Shown: positions 19,260-31,610 of the stretch, piece by piece
How positions within the stretch are numbered: the first letter of the stretch is position 1
Layout: each line of letters begins with the position of its first letter
DNA from: Helianthus annuus
Taxonomy: Eukaryota; Streptophyta; Magnoliopsida; Asterales; Asteraceae
Direction of reading: 5' to 3'
NCBI RefSeq assembly: GCF_002127325.2
Contig: NC_035436.2
Location: 119,712,771-119,776,770, forward strand
Length of the DNA: 64,000 nucleotides
Notes under the pieces: model-generated
What the model was told of the DNA's origin: nothing
What the model saw: only the letters and a program-made list of their open reading frames with translations
Database searches by the model: none
Position numbers and translations under genes: made by a program

Positions 19260-22200
19260 TGTCACACCCCGGCCGCGTGTAACATGCAACCGCGGCGGAA
19301 ACGCCGGGGAGTGTCGTGGACAGAATTAATTGTTATACAACCATGGAAATTAAAGTTACATTTTATTTATTGACAAGAGTGTTCCATTGTTTCAAAACAG
19401 GAAAATACAAAGTTTATAGCATGATTAAACTAGTCTAGCTTCGTTTTTAGTCTCTAAGGCACGGGTCCGCCCTAGTGTCATGATCATCATCCTATGGAAT
19501 AGCTCCTGAAAACACATGTGAAAGTAGGTACGTCAGCATAAAAATGCCTGTGAGATACATAGTTTTTGTGAAAATGGGATTCATGACTTGAGCTTAAAGA
19601 AATGTTTAATAACACTCAGTCATGAACCTTGTATTTTGTTTTGCTTTGTAAACCATTTGAAAAACGATAACATCAAACGATATGTATAGATAAGTGCAAG
19701 GTTAAACGAATAACCAAGTAAAATGAGTTGAATAAGATAAGTTGTTTGTGAAAATAATGTCTTGTGAAGAATATGTTATTTATGTAAAATGTAATGTGTC
19801 TAAACTGAAATGACTTAGATAACGCCATGATATGTAACATTATACAAACATTTATATATAGGAAGTACCAGCGGCGTATCCACCATGTTTGTATCATATT
19901 ACATATGCCACGTTACTTAAATCATTTACCCAAACCAATCCACCATGTAAATTGTTCATGTGTAAACCAAATGTCAAGTGTTATTGTAAACCATGTCAAA
20001 TGTTTATGTTCAAATGTAAACCACCAAATGTGTATGTCAATGTCGACGTGTTTATGTTCAATGTAAATCATGTAATGTGCATCCCAAAATGTATCATGTA
20101 TGGTAAGCGAAATGTATCAACTTAAACCATATGCACAAAACAAGTCGTTGAAGTAAAACGTGGTTTAAATCAACGTTATGTTCTGCGGAAAATGCATGCT
20201 CTATTGATATTAACATTTATGCGGTATTGTAAACTATGCATACATCCAAGCCTTGAGACTGCGGCGATAAACCCTTAAACAAATTAAAGGTTTATCTAAG
20301 TTATGTATATCGAATTCGGTCATTCCTTCCAGTCCTATCAAACCCAGGACTTCAGGAATGGGAGTTGTCAATTCCTATGGTACCACTACCTACTAACGAA
20401 CGGCGTAGCTAATGTTAATGAATGTATTGTCCCATGTTAAACAAACCAAATGTCATAACAAAATGAAGGCATGTGCCCATATGCTGAGTAAACATATGCA
20501 GCAGAAATGTTTATGTAAATCAATGTGTCCATATGCTGAGTAAACATATGCAACAGAAATGTTCATGTAAATCAATGTGTCCATATGCTGAGTAAACATA
20601 TGCAACAGAAATGTTCATGTAAATCAATGTGTCCATATGCTGAGTAAACATATGCAACAGAAATGTAATGTAAATCAATGTACTAAGTACGCACACAATG
20701 GGCATACTTAGCATAAAATGTAATGAAATCGTGTACTATAATGTACTAACAACATAGCAGGCATATGATGTGAAAACATGGAAAGCATGAAAGTAACAGA
20801 TAGGCACATGTGTTTCACCCCAAAACAGTTTAGAAAACAGTAAAAGAGGGGTTCAATGTACTCACCTGAGGTTGCTTTGTTGTTCTTGTGAAATAACCAG
20901 ATAATGCTAAAGATCACGGAATATCAACGGCACCTAATAGGTAGCTTATGTTAATATACCGGACCAAATCGGAAGGATCGGACAGTACGCGGGTTCGAAA
21001 ACCAAACGAGTATGGAGACTCGTGTAATATGGTTTAACAAAGCCTACATACTAAAATGAAACTTAACCTAAGTGCTTACGGTCCATCACGACCCGTTTAG
21101 GTAGCTTATGCCACCTTACGCGTCGTTCGCGCAGAACGCGTCTGGAACGCCTAACATCGTGACCACAAGGTATAACCTCGGAAGGTTATAGCTATGGTCA
21201 CCTAATGTGTTTGGTCAGGTCCTAATGACCGACCAAATGGGTCGGGTTCGAAAGCATAAGCGATGGTTTAGATCGCTTACCTTACGACCCTATATAAGCA
21301 CTAAACTAAAAGTGACGAGCTAAGCATGTTAGAACATGCTTAACTAAGTTTGAAAACAGGTTTGACATCAAAACAAACGGCTTTGATGCTCACGAGTAGT
21401 TTGGTTACAAAATATGCAAGAATGCACATTTTGGCCGAAACTACGACTCGTCACTGAGCCTAGATAACGGGGTAATCAGTAGGTATGGTCACTACGGACC
21501 ATAACCATCGTGATCACGCTCACGTTATGAAGTTCCATGAACTTCGCATCGACCATAAGCTGGTCAATGCAGAAAGTCAACTAAACGTTGACTTTCGGAC
21601 TCGAAAAGCGAATAAAAGAGCGAAAGAAGACTTACGGAGGGTCCCCGAGTGCAAATCAAGATCAAATAGCTCAGGTATGAAACAATGGTTTCAACTTAGA
21701 GCTTCAAGATCTGATTTTGTGATTTTTACACTAAAGGGGGGGGGGGTATTTATAGGAAAAGTGGAACCGTTAGGATCGTTTTATCGAATATCGTGCCTTG
21801 ATCTCGTGCGTACATGTGTCCAGGGGTTAAATACACTGAACTTGGCCCTTGGCCCTTCATTTGGGTGAAAAGGCATCGCCCTTTGATCGAACGAAAGGCC
21901 AGATTCTGCATTTAATGCAAAATCTTTCTGTCAGACATCCCCACGCGGCCCGCATCAGGATATGCAAAAACTCAGGTGGGCCGCCTGAGCCCGTCTGATC
22001 TGCACATACTTTGAAAAATGACAGTTTTGGTCCCTGTTGCGTGTTTAAGCCATTTCCGACACTTCTAAGGCCCGTAGAGCCAACTTTAAGGCCCTAAAAT
22101 GATGCCTAAACATTGTGGACATGAAACATGCTCAAAAATGTTCCGGATGTTGGCTCATTTGGTCGTACGATCGCGGTGTTCGCTTAATTACGACGGAATG

Positions 22201-22832
22201 CGCATAAGCGTGAAAGACGATCCAAATGACGCGACGAATGGATTTTTCTCATTCCAAACACTAAGGCATAATATAAGGATGCTTACATAAATTTTTGGAT
22301 GTCCGGATGTATTCAGAACGTAAGTTATGCGCGAAAGTGCAAACTTGTGCACTTTTTGACACTTTTAGTCCCTGAATGATCCAAAAGTTTGTTTTAGCAT
22401 ACCAAACCTCTCAAAGCCTATTTCTAAGCTATGTAAAGGATATTTATGGTATGTTTAACTTATGGACATGTTCCGGAATGTTCGTTACAGTTCAAATTGG
22501 CATACTTTCGCAGTTTGTCAAGTTTAGTCCCTGTAAGCGAATTAACTTGTTTTTGCTATACCAAAGCCTTCAAAACTTATTTCTAAGTTATGTAAAGGTT
22601 ATTTAAGGTATGTTGAGTATATGTTGATGTTCCGGAGTATTTGTCGCATTAAACTGAGAACGTTTACGCACCAGTTTGCGTATAATGCTCCAGAAAGCGA
22701 TGTAGAGTTTGAAATTGAACAAAAGTCAAAACACGAAAAATGTAAAACACAATGAAACAAACATTGGGATCAAATAACATTATTTTATTGATAATTGAAT
22801 TGTTCATGAGGATTGCAGGCACAAATGTTACA
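19260..22832 (-). repeat. Element G 3' LTR (3,573 bp)
   Basis: Minus-strand LTR from TGTAACATTTGTGCC at 22832 to GGGGTGTGACA at 19260. TATA box (TATTTATA on +) 21747-21754 next to a ten-G run; GTAAGT donor near 21631; long-stem hairpin 19832-19904; 53-bp minisatellite 20473-20690. The small open frames are not genes. Confidence 0.95.
20473..20690 (-). repeat. LTR minisatellite of G 3' LTR (about 53 bp x 4)
   Basis: Units read CCATATGCTGAGTAAACATA, then TGCAACAGAAATGTTCATG on +; each has a CATATG pair that can form a hairpin. The 5' LTR copy is 32824-33040 with the same unit number. Confidence 0.9.
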
Positions 22833-22846
22833 GTCTCCCCTACTTG
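22833..22846 (-). promoter_or_regulatory. Polypurine tract of G
   Basis: Minus strand reads CAAGTAGGGGAGAC directly before the 3' LTR. Confidence 0.85.
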
Positions 22847-22866
22847 TGGAAATTTCGTCCCGAAAT

Positions 22867-24345
22867 TTATTTAGAGGAAACTGATTGAAAAAGATGCGGA
22901 TATTTTGCCTTCATTTGATCTTCACGTTCCCAGGTAAACTCGGGTCCACACTTAGATTCCCAACGAACCTTGACCAAAGAAATGCGCTTGCGTTTAAGCC
23001 ACTTGACTTCACGTTCCATGATTTCTACCGGTTTCTCAACAAACTTCAGTGTTTTATCAACACGAATTTCGTCAAGCGGTATGTGGAGGTTTTCATCAGC
23101 TAAACACCTCTTGAGATTGGACACGTGAAAGGTTGGATGAACATTTCCAAGTTCAGGAGGTAACTCAAGTCTGTAGGCTACCTTACCGATTCTTTCGATG
23201 ATCCTGAATGGTCCAACATATCTAGGTGCAAGTTTTCCTTTCTTTCCGAATCTGATCACACCTTTCCAAGGTGAGACCTTAAGTAATACACGATCACCGA
23301 CTTGAAAATCCAAGGGCTTGCGTTTTAAGTCCGCGTAATTCTTCTGACGGCTTCTAGCTGTCTGAAGGTTATCACGAACTTTCTTTACCTTATCTGTTGT
23401 CTCTAAAATGAGGGCAGGTCCAGTAAGTTGAGCCTCGCCAATCTCATTCCAGCAGACTGGTGAACGACATTTTCGACCATAGAGAGCCTCGAAAGGAGCC
23501 ATGTTGATGCTGGAGTGATAACTGTTGTTGTAGGAGAATTCAATCAATGGAAGATGTGAATCCCAACTACCACCAAAATCTATCACACAAGCTCTAAGCA
23601 TATCCTCCAGTGTCTGGATTGTTCTTTCAGATTGACCATCCGTTTGCGGATGATAAGCTGTGCTCAGATTAAGTTGAGACCCCATAGCAGATTGCATGGT
23701 TCTCAAAAAATGAGAAGTGAAACGAGCATCCCTGTCAGAAATGATGTTCAAAGGAACACCATGTCGTGCTACAATTTCATCCACGTAGATTTGAGCAAGT
23801 TTGTCAGCCGAAAAATCCTCACGGATTGGCAAGAAATGCGCTGACTTGGTAAGACGATCAACGATTACCCAGATGGCATCGTGACCTTTCTTTGTGCGCG
23901 GGAGTTTAGTAATGAGATCCATAGTAATGTTTTCCCATTTCCAAACTGGGATCTCCGGTTGCTCCAATAAACCAGAAGGACGCTGATGTTCAGCCTTAAC
24001 CTTAAGACAAGTAAGGCATTTTGATACATATAAGGCAATGTCTTTCTTCATACCAGGCCACCAATACTGTATACGAAGATCCTTATACATCTTATCTGAG
24101 CCAGGATGAATAGAATAACGAGACTTATGGGCTTCATCCATAAGCAAGGTACGAAGATCATCTAGGCTTGGGACCCACAAACGGTCCATGAAATAGTACG
24201 ATCCATTGTCTTTCAGTTCAAGAGCAGGTGTTATGTGATAAGGAAATTCCTTATCCATCAAACCTTGTGAAACACCAGCTTGTTGAGCCTGAGAAATACG
24301 GGCTTGGATATCGGTTTGAATAACAGATTGGACACGTACACAATG
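22867..24345 (-). CDS. pol: Element G integrase and chromodomain-like tail (C-terminal part of polyprotein)
   Basis: Open frame reading leftward from the H junction to TAA at 22869-22867. It has the linker ([16 protein letters not shown]), then integrase: an HHCC zinc finger ending [12 protein letters not shown], core Asp in [13 protein letters not shown], second Asp in IISDRDARF, and the Glu of the DDE triad in [12 protein letters not shown]. After [12 protein letters not shown] and [11 protein letters not shown] comes a chromodomain-like tail ([18 protein letters not shown], ending KYPHLF), typical of chromoviruses. It inserts cDNA into the genome; the tail is thought to steer insertion to heterochromatin. 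It is separated from the rest of pol only by H. The GQSERT variant (GQTERT in E and M) is minor. Confidence 0.95.
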   Translation of the reverse strand, partial: HCVRVQSVIQTDIQARISQAQQAGVSQGLMDKEFPYHITPALELKDNGSYYFMDRLWVPSLDDLRTLLMDEAHKSRYSIHPGSDKMYKDLRIQYWWPGMKKDIALYVSKCLTCLKVKAEHQRPSGLLEQPEIPVWKWENITMDLITKLPRTKKGHDAIWVIVDRLTKSAHFLPIREDFSADKLAQIYVDEIVARHGVPLNIISDRDARFTSHFLRTMQSAMGSQLNLSTAYHPQTDGQSERTIQTLEDMLRACVIDFGGSWDSHLPLIEFSYNNSYHSSINMAPFEALYGRKCRSPVCWNEIGEAQLTGPALILETTDKVKKVRDNLQTARSRQKNYADLKRKPLDFQVGDRVLLKVSPWKGVIRFGKKGKLAPRYVGPFRIIERIGKVAYRLELPPELGNVHPTFHVSNLKRCLADENLHIPLDEIRVDKTLKFVEKPVEIMEREVKWLKRKRISLVKVRWESKCGPEFTWEREDQMKAKYPHLFQSVSSK

Positions 24346-25190
24346 TGTGACATCTGTGTCACTTGAGCCATCAAACAAATACCAAAACAATGAAATATTG
24401 TATTTCATAATTGGGATTTGTATAAATATGTGTATCGTTTGCACATATTGATTCTTGTTCGATTTCGGGCTTTAAATCACTTTCTAGAAGGTTATACACG
24501 ATCTGATTCGTAAATATAACCAGTTTAATGCAACAAACACTCCGGAATAGTGACATTGGCTTAACATGCCTTAAATAACCCTGACATAACTTAGAAATAA
24601 GTTTTGGGTGGTTTGGTATGCCAAAAACAAGTTTATTCACTTACAGGGATTAAATATGACAAACTGCGAAAGTATGCCAATTTGAACTGTAACGAACATT
24701 CCGGAACTTGACCATAAGTTAAACATACCCTAAATATCCTTTGCATAGCCTAGAAATAGGCTTTGAGGTATTCGGTGTGCTAAAATAAACTTTTTGGTCA
24801 TTCAGGGACTAAAAGCGTCAAAAAGTGCATAAGTTTGCACTTTCGCGCATAACTTACGTTCTGAATACTTCCGGACATCCAAAAATTTATGTAAGCATTA
24901 AAATATTATGTTTTAGTGTTTGGCATGAGAAAAATCCATTCGTCGCGAAATTTGGATCGTTTTTCGCGCTTATGCGCATTCCGTCGTAATTAAGCGAACA
25001 TCGCGATCGTACCACCAAACAAACCGACATCCGAGATATTTTTGAGCATGTTTTGAGTTCCCTATACTTTAACTTCATTTTAGAGCCTTGAAATGAGGTT
25101 AACGGGGCTTAAACCAGTCAAAAATGGGCCGAAACGCATGTTTCTAAGCTGTAGGGACCAAAACTGACAAATCTGTCAAACTTTGCCCAG

Positions 25191-25231
25191 GCGGCCCGCG
25201 TGAACATTCATGCAATCCTTAGGCGGGCCGC
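25191..25231 (+). promoter_or_regulatory. U3 inverted-repeat module, GCGGSCCGC type (H)
   Basis: GCGGCCCGC at 25191-25199 and its exact reverse complement GCGGGCCGC at 25223-25231, about 200 bp upstream of the TATA box, the same place where A and M have the TACGGTCCGTAA pair. Confidence 0.7.
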
Positions 25232-25431
25232 GTGAGGTCCCCAGAACTGCAAAAACAGTTTTAACAGCTGCTAACAGCTGTTATGCACTCAAAAACCCAT
25301 TGCAAATGGTATTTTCGAATCAGGGGACTCAAACAATGGGCTCAAATGGTTTTTAAAAACTATGGGTACACATGGATGGCCAAGATCGAAGCACGCTTTG
25401 CGAGGAACGATCTTAACGGCTCAATGAAATC

Positions 25432-25439
25432 TATAAATA
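25432..25439 (+). promoter_or_regulatory. TATA box of H
   Basis: TATAAATA followed by CCCC, with ACGATCTTAACGG upstream. Confidence 0.8.
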
Positions 25440-27919
25440 CCCCTCCATGCCTTGCCCATTTCCCTCACACTTGAATTCTGAGGTTGCTCTCTAAGTTGGG
25501 GTGCTTTGACACTTCATACCTGAGAGTACTCGGAATTCAATCTTGCGGGGACCCGTTGTAAGTATTCCTTCATTCTTTTATTGCTTTTCGAGTCCGAAAG
25601 TCAAACTTTGTTTGACTTTCTGCATTGACCAGTTTATGGTCAATGCGAAGTTCGTTTGAACTTCATAACGTGAGCGTAATCACGATGGTTATAGTCCCCA
25701 GTGACTATACCTACTGATTACCACGTTATCTAGGCTCAGTGACGAGCCGTAGCTTCGGCCAGAATGCGCATTCTCGCGTATTTTGTAACCAAGCTACTTT
25801 TAGGTGTCAAAACCGTTTGTTTTGATACCAAACCTGTTTTCTAACTTTGTTAAACATGTTTCGACATGTTTAGCTCGTCACTTTTAGTTTAGTGCTTGTG
25901 TAGAGTCGTAAGTCAAGCGGACTAAACACCCGCTTAGACTTTTCGGACACGACCCGTTTGGTCGATCATTAGGATCCGACCAAACATATTTAGGGACCAT
26001 AGTTGCATAGGAAATAACCTTCCGAGGTTATATCTTATGGTAACCTAGTTTAGGTAGTTGTATGATAAGTAGTTTATATGCCTTAGGTAAATTACCAAAA
26101 TGCCCTTTTCATACATAATTGGTAATTAAGCATATGTAACCCAAACTTTTGTCACTTAACTGATTAAGCAACATAATTAAGCATGTTTAGGCATATAATA
26201 CTTGTCATAGGACTAGTTAAACGGTCCGAACGCGTTTTACGCGAACGACGCGTTAAAGTAGCATAAGCTACCTAAACGGGTCGTAATAGGTCGAAAGCAC
26301 TAAGGTTAGGTTTCCTTTTAGTATGTAGGCCTTGTTAAACCATATCATATGAGTTCCCATACTCATTTGGTTTACGAAACCTCATACTATCCAATTCCCC
26401 GATTTAGGTCCGGTTAATTATGTAGTTATCTATATAGGGTGCCGTTTGATTCCGTGATCTTCTAGCATTGCTTGGTGGTTATCCTACGACTTCTAAGCAA
26501 TCTCAAGTGAGTACATAGTCCCCTCTTTTACTGTTTTCCAAACATTTTGGGGTGAAACACATGTGCCTACTTGTTACTTTCATTCTTTTCATGCTTTCAT
26601 ATCATATACTTGCTATGTTCATTAATACATTTGTTTTACATGACATTTTCACGCTATGTATGTTCATCATACTTAGTGCATTTGTTTTACATGACATTTT
26701 CATGCTTACATTTTGGGTATGACATTTGGTTTGTTTAAGTGGGACAATATACATTCATTAACATTGATCACGCCGCTCGTTAGTAGGTAATGGTACCATA
26801 GGAATTGACAACTCCCGTTCCTGAAATCCTGGGTATGTTTGGATTGGAAGGAATGACCGAATTCGATTAAACATTCAGACAGATAGACCTTTAATTTGTT
26901 TAAAGGTTTATCACCACAGTTGCAAGGCTTGGATGTATGCATTTTCACAATACCGCATAAATGTCTGTATTCATTATAGCATGCATTTTCCACAAAACAT
27001 AACGTTGATTTAAACCACGTTTTACTTCAATACATTGTTTTGTGCATTTTTACCTATGGTTTAGTTGATACATATATCACTTGCCATACACGACATTTTG
27101 TTTACACATTACATGATTGACATTGACATAGACATTTTGGTATTGACATATACATTTCATAAACATTTTGACATGGTTTTTACAATGACATTTGACAATT
27201 GGTTTAGACATGGGCAATTTACATTGGTGGTTTGTTTGGGTAAGTGATTTGAGTAACGAGGTGTGTGTGTAATATGATACAAGCATGGTGGATACGCCGC
27301 TGGTACTTCCTATATATAAGTGTTTGTATGATATTACACGTCGCAGCGTTGTTTAAATCATTCAATTTGGACCTATACATTTTATACAAATAACATACTT
27401 TCCACAAGACATTGTTCCACAAAACAGCTTGTTATATTTAAACTCATTTTTTTACTTGGTTATTCATTTAACCTTACATCATTCTTTTTAATTATATATA
27501 TCTATCATCGCTTTTCAAATGATTTATAAAACAAAACATTTTATAAGGATCATGACTAACTTTTTGATAAACAAACTTTTTCTAAACTTATAAGTCATGA
27601 ATCCTAAATCAATAAAACCTATGTACTCGCCGGCATTTTTATGCTGACGTACTTTCACATGTGTTTCAGGTACAATAGTTGATGATATTTGATGATGATA
27701 TCGATGTCTGCTCACATAGGATTGGACGAGGCCTTAGTGACATTAAAAGATGCAAGACTAGTTAATTTTGTTATGTTTCTTTATTGTTAAGACATTGTAA
27801 CTCATTTAATTCAATATAACGAAATTTGTTCAATCCATGGTTGTGAAATAATGATTCTGTTACAACACTCCCCGACGTTTCCGCCACGTTTTGTTGTTTT
27901 ACGTGGTCGGGGTGTGACA

Positions 27920-30900
27920 CAATGAAGCTTAGTACGTTCCTTGCGACTCAATGCATCGGCTACGACATTCGCCTTACCAGGATGGTAGCGAATCTCGCAG
28001 TCGTAGTCGTTTAGAAGTTCAACCCAACGTCGTTGTCTCATGTTGAGCTCTTTTTGATTGAAGATATGCTGAAGACTTTTGTGGTCAGTGAAAACCACAC
28101 ATTTTGTACCATACAAGTAGTGTCTCCAGAATTTGAGAGCGAAGATAACTGCACCCAACTCAAGATCATGAGTGGTGTAGTTTTTCTCATGTATCTTCAA
28201 CTGCCTTGATGCGTATGCTATGACTTTGTTTCTTTGCATCAGGACGCAGCCAAGTCCTAATTTAGATGCGTCGCAATAAACGACGAAATCATCGTTGCCC
28301 TCAGGCAATGTTAGGACAGGCGCGTCGCAAAGCTTTTGTTTCAAAGTCTGAAACGCTTCCTCTTGTTTGACTCCCCAATCAAATGGCTTGTTCTTCTGAG
28401 TTAGAGCAGTTAGAGGAACTGCAATCTTCGAGAAATTTTCTATGAAGCGGCGGTAATAACCCGCTAGACCAAGAAAAGAACGAACTTCAGTAGGGGTAGT
28501 AGGTGTATCCCAATCCTTAATCGCACTGATCTTGGAGGGATCTACATGAATACCTTGTTCGTTGACAATATGTCCTAAGAATTGAACCTCTTTAAGCCAG
28601 AATTCACACTTGGAGAATTTGGCGAAAAGTTGTTCTTTCTTTAGGAGTTCCAATGTAAGACGAAGATGTTGCTCATGATCAGCTCGCGTCTTAGAATATG
28701 TCAAAATGTCGTCAATGAAAACGATGATGAACTTATCTAAATAAGGCTTGCAGACCCTATTCATTAAGTCCATGAAAACAGCAGGAGCATTAGTCAAACC
28801 GAATGGCATGACTGTGAACTCATAATGTCCATAACGAGTACGGAACGCTGTCTTGGGAATGTCTTCTTCATGTACACGAAGCTGATGATATCCAGATCGT
28901 AGATCAATCTTTGAAAAGTAAGATGCGCCTTGTAATTGATCGAAGAGATCATCAATGCGAGGTAGGGGATATCGATTTTTGATGGTAAGCTTGTTAAGCT
29001 CACGATAATCGATACACATCCTAAAAGACCCATCCTTCTTCTTTACAAAGAGAACGGGAGCACCCCAAGGTGAAAAGCTAGGACGGATAAAACCTTTGTC
29101 GGAGAGTTCCTGCAGCTGTTTAGACAACTCTTGCATCTCGGACGGTGCAAGACGATATGGAGCTCTGGCAACGGGATTTGCACCAGGTACGAGATCAATA
29201 CGGAACTCGACTTGGCGTGCTGGAGGTAGACCAGGTAAGTCTTCAGGGAATACTTCGGAATAATCCCGAACGACAGGAATATCTGAAATAGACTTACCCT
29301 TGCCTTTATCTGCTGTAACATGTGCTAAGAAAGCCACATAGTGCTTTCGCAGATACTTCCGTGCTTTAAAACAGGACATGAGTTTGAGACCACCGGCAGG
29401 CTTCTCACCACGAACTTGTAGGATCTCGCCTGTCGACAGCGGTATACGAACAATCTTCTCAGAACATACTATCTCTGCGTGATGCTTAGATAACCAATCC
29501 ATTCCCACAATAACATCGAAGCTTCCAAGTTGCATTGGCGTGAGGTCAATAGGAAAAATATGGGCGTTAAGGTTCAACTGGCAGTTGCGTAGAACAGAAT
29601 TAAGAACAATGGGTTCACCACTGGCAACCTCTACTGTCAAAGGTTTACCTAGTTTCGTTCTAGACACGCGAAGCATTGTCTCAAAAGACAATGACACAAA
29701 GCTCTTGTCGGCACCCGAATCAAAAAGAACAGATGCTGGCTGATTATTAATAAAGAACGTACCGTTCACCACCTCGTTGTCTGCTTGTGCTTCTTGTGCA
29801 TTCATGTTGAAGACTCGACCTCGAGCCGGTGCCGGATTCTGGTTTGCATTCTGGTTCTGGTTGACTAGTCTTGGACACCGATTTCTGTAGTGGGTCAGAT
29901 CCCCACAATTATAACATGCACCTGGGGGGTAGTTTGGTCGTGCAGCCTGACCCTGTTGCTGAGCAACCTGTTGAGCAGGGTTCTGGACTGCGTGATTCTG
30001 AGCAAACCGACAAACATTGGCAAGATGACCTGATTTCCCACAGTTAGTACAGAAACGGCACTGATATTGCGGCTGATGGTGACTGTTGCATTGATTGCAC
30101 AAAGGTGCATTTCCTGAATAGGGTTTCTTGGCTGGAGGCTGTGCGGCTTGGTTGGGAGCTGCCTGGTTAGCTTGGGCAGTCACAGCAAAATTTTGGGAAG
30201 CCTTACGCTTCCTTGACCCCCTTGAGGAACCAGAGTCCTTTCCCTTCTTGTTCTGACCTTTCTTACTATCCTCCTTGTCAGCCGACTGCTTCTTGCCCTT
30301 GTCACCCTTCCTGTGTAGTTTATTCTTTCGGATCTGCGACTCAGTCAACGTCGCCGATAACTCGATTGCCTGACGGAGTGTGGTAGGGTTGCTACCAGTA
30401 AGGATGTCTTGTACTGAGTCAGGTAGGCCGTCGATGTATCTTTTGATGGCCTTATCGAGTGGGGTAACCATAGTCGGGCAAAGAAGACTCAGCTCCTCAA
30501 ACCTATCTGTATAAGCCCTGTGCTCGCCACTATCTTGCTTCAACGCATCAAATTCTTTCTCCAACGCTCGTTGCTCATGACGAGGACAAAACTCCCTCAT
30601 CATAAGAGCTCTCAGTTCAGCCCATGTTTGAGCTAGAGCAACTTCTGCACCTTGATCTCTCATAACCCCATTCCACCATGTAAGAGCCCTCTTCTGAAAC
30701 ACGCTTGAAGAAAACTCGACCTTGCGATTGTCAGGACACTGCACATGACGGAAAGTGTTCTCGATGCTTTCGAACCACTGAAGAAGCCCAGTTGCTCCCT
30801 CAGAACCACTAAACTTGAGTGGCTTAGCCGAGTTGAAATCCTTGTATTTGCATGTACCATTGTTGTTGTTATTGGCCTGGTTCCATTGAGCAAAGAGATT

Positions 30901-30981
30901 CGGAAATTGAGCAGCCATCTGCTGCGCAATAATCTCCGCCAGCTCGGCAGTAGCTATCTGGTTGTCGCGTCGAGGAGGCAT
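27920..30981 (-). CDS. gag-pol: Element G Gag-protease-reverse transcriptase-RNase H (N-terminal part of polyprotein)
   Basis: The ATG at 30981-30979 (MPPRRDNQ) is preferred over an upstream in-frame Met because A and M start the same way. Approximate residues: 40-230 capsid-like Gag ([18 protein letters not shown]); 235-300 basic linker; about 317 and 361 two CCHC knuckles ([28 protein letters not shown]); about 422 protease DSGADKSF; 640-800 reverse transcriptase with [18 protein letters not shown] and FIDDIL at about 756; about 904 onward RNase H ([15 protein letters not shown]) to [10 protein letters not shown]. There are no stops or shifts. H cuts the frame just after the Leu-His-Cys that follows RNase H; the few codons after it in the open frame come from the H LTR. 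The protein makes virus-like particles and cDNA from the element RNA. Confidence 0.96.
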
Positions 30982-31136
30982 TCTAGAAGAGAAAAACATG
31001 AAATGAAACGAGTGAGATGATTGGATGAAGAGAATGAGATGAAGCAAAAGCAATCAAAAGCAAAGATGGCGGTTATGCATCGCAAAGCAAATAAGCGACG
31101 TGAAATGTCTAGTCAAAGTAAATGGGTTAGAATTAG

Positions 31137-31294
31137 TGTATCGCGAAGACATGCTCGCCTATAAGTGAACACTCACCCCAAGAGTTCCCAGGTAAGAGTG
31201 ACTGGTCCGATTATGTGGATTTGTACGAACACTCTAGCCTTAGACAGAAAACCCAGGGTACAGGCATTCACTCTTCCAGTTCGCACGTGTTCAC
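31137..31294 (-). promoter_or_regulatory. Conserved leader module, G copy
   Basis: Same sequence as 6817-6975 of A with scattered substitutions; candidate packaging or dimerisation signal. See the A copy. Confidence 0.6.
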
Positions 31295-31590
31295 ATTATT
31301 AACCCAAAACTTTGACGGGATTTTTTTGAAATCCAAAGAGGTTCAAAACCATATAACAGAGGGTTCAAAACCTTATAATAGAGGGTTCAAAACCTAGTAA
31401 TCAATCATCCTAGAACAGATGATTAATTTTTCAAAGCGTATTCAGAACCGAAGTTCCCGTTGTGGTTATCACCTAAGGATAGGTGATGTGCATGTTTTAA
31501 ACTCTAAACACAAGATAACTTGTGTTAGGGTCCTAGAAAGTTATAGTCTAGGTCAAAGCATTACTAATAACCTAATTCCCTATAACCAAT

Positions 31591-31604
31591 GGCTCTGATA
31601 CCAA
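31591..31604 (-). promoter_or_regulatory. Primer-binding site of G
   Basis: Minus strand TTGGTATCAGAGCC, six bases after the 5' LTR end. Confidence 0.95.
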
Positions 31605-31610
31605 ATCTTC

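Larger units (their letters stand above)
24344..27919 (+). mobile_element. Element H: solo LTR (about 3.57 kb) inside G
   Basis: Begins TGTGACATCTGTGTCACTTG and ends GGTCGGGGTGTGACA, of the A family, with no internal region. The flanks share CAATG (24341-24345 and 27920-27924), overlapping the first TG of the LTR; with that duplication G gag-pol is in frame across the site. TATA box 25432-25439, donor GTAAGT near 25559, hairpin chain about 25600-26045, long-stem hairpin 27267-27339, TTTCAGG near 27668. H is the youngest event in this branch of the nest. Confidence 0.9.
30982..31610 (-). other. Element G untranslated leader
   Basis: Between primer site and gag ATG. It includes the conserved leader module (31137-31294) and AT-rich flanks with short repeats of GGTTCAAAACC near 31340-31400. 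No gene is seen on either strand. Confidence 0.8.

Noticed and set aside
21485..21868. 127-residue frame in the G 3' LTR.
   Set aside because: It lies in U3/R antisense to the element, crosses the TATA box and G run, and is disrupted in the other LTR copy (33836-34105).
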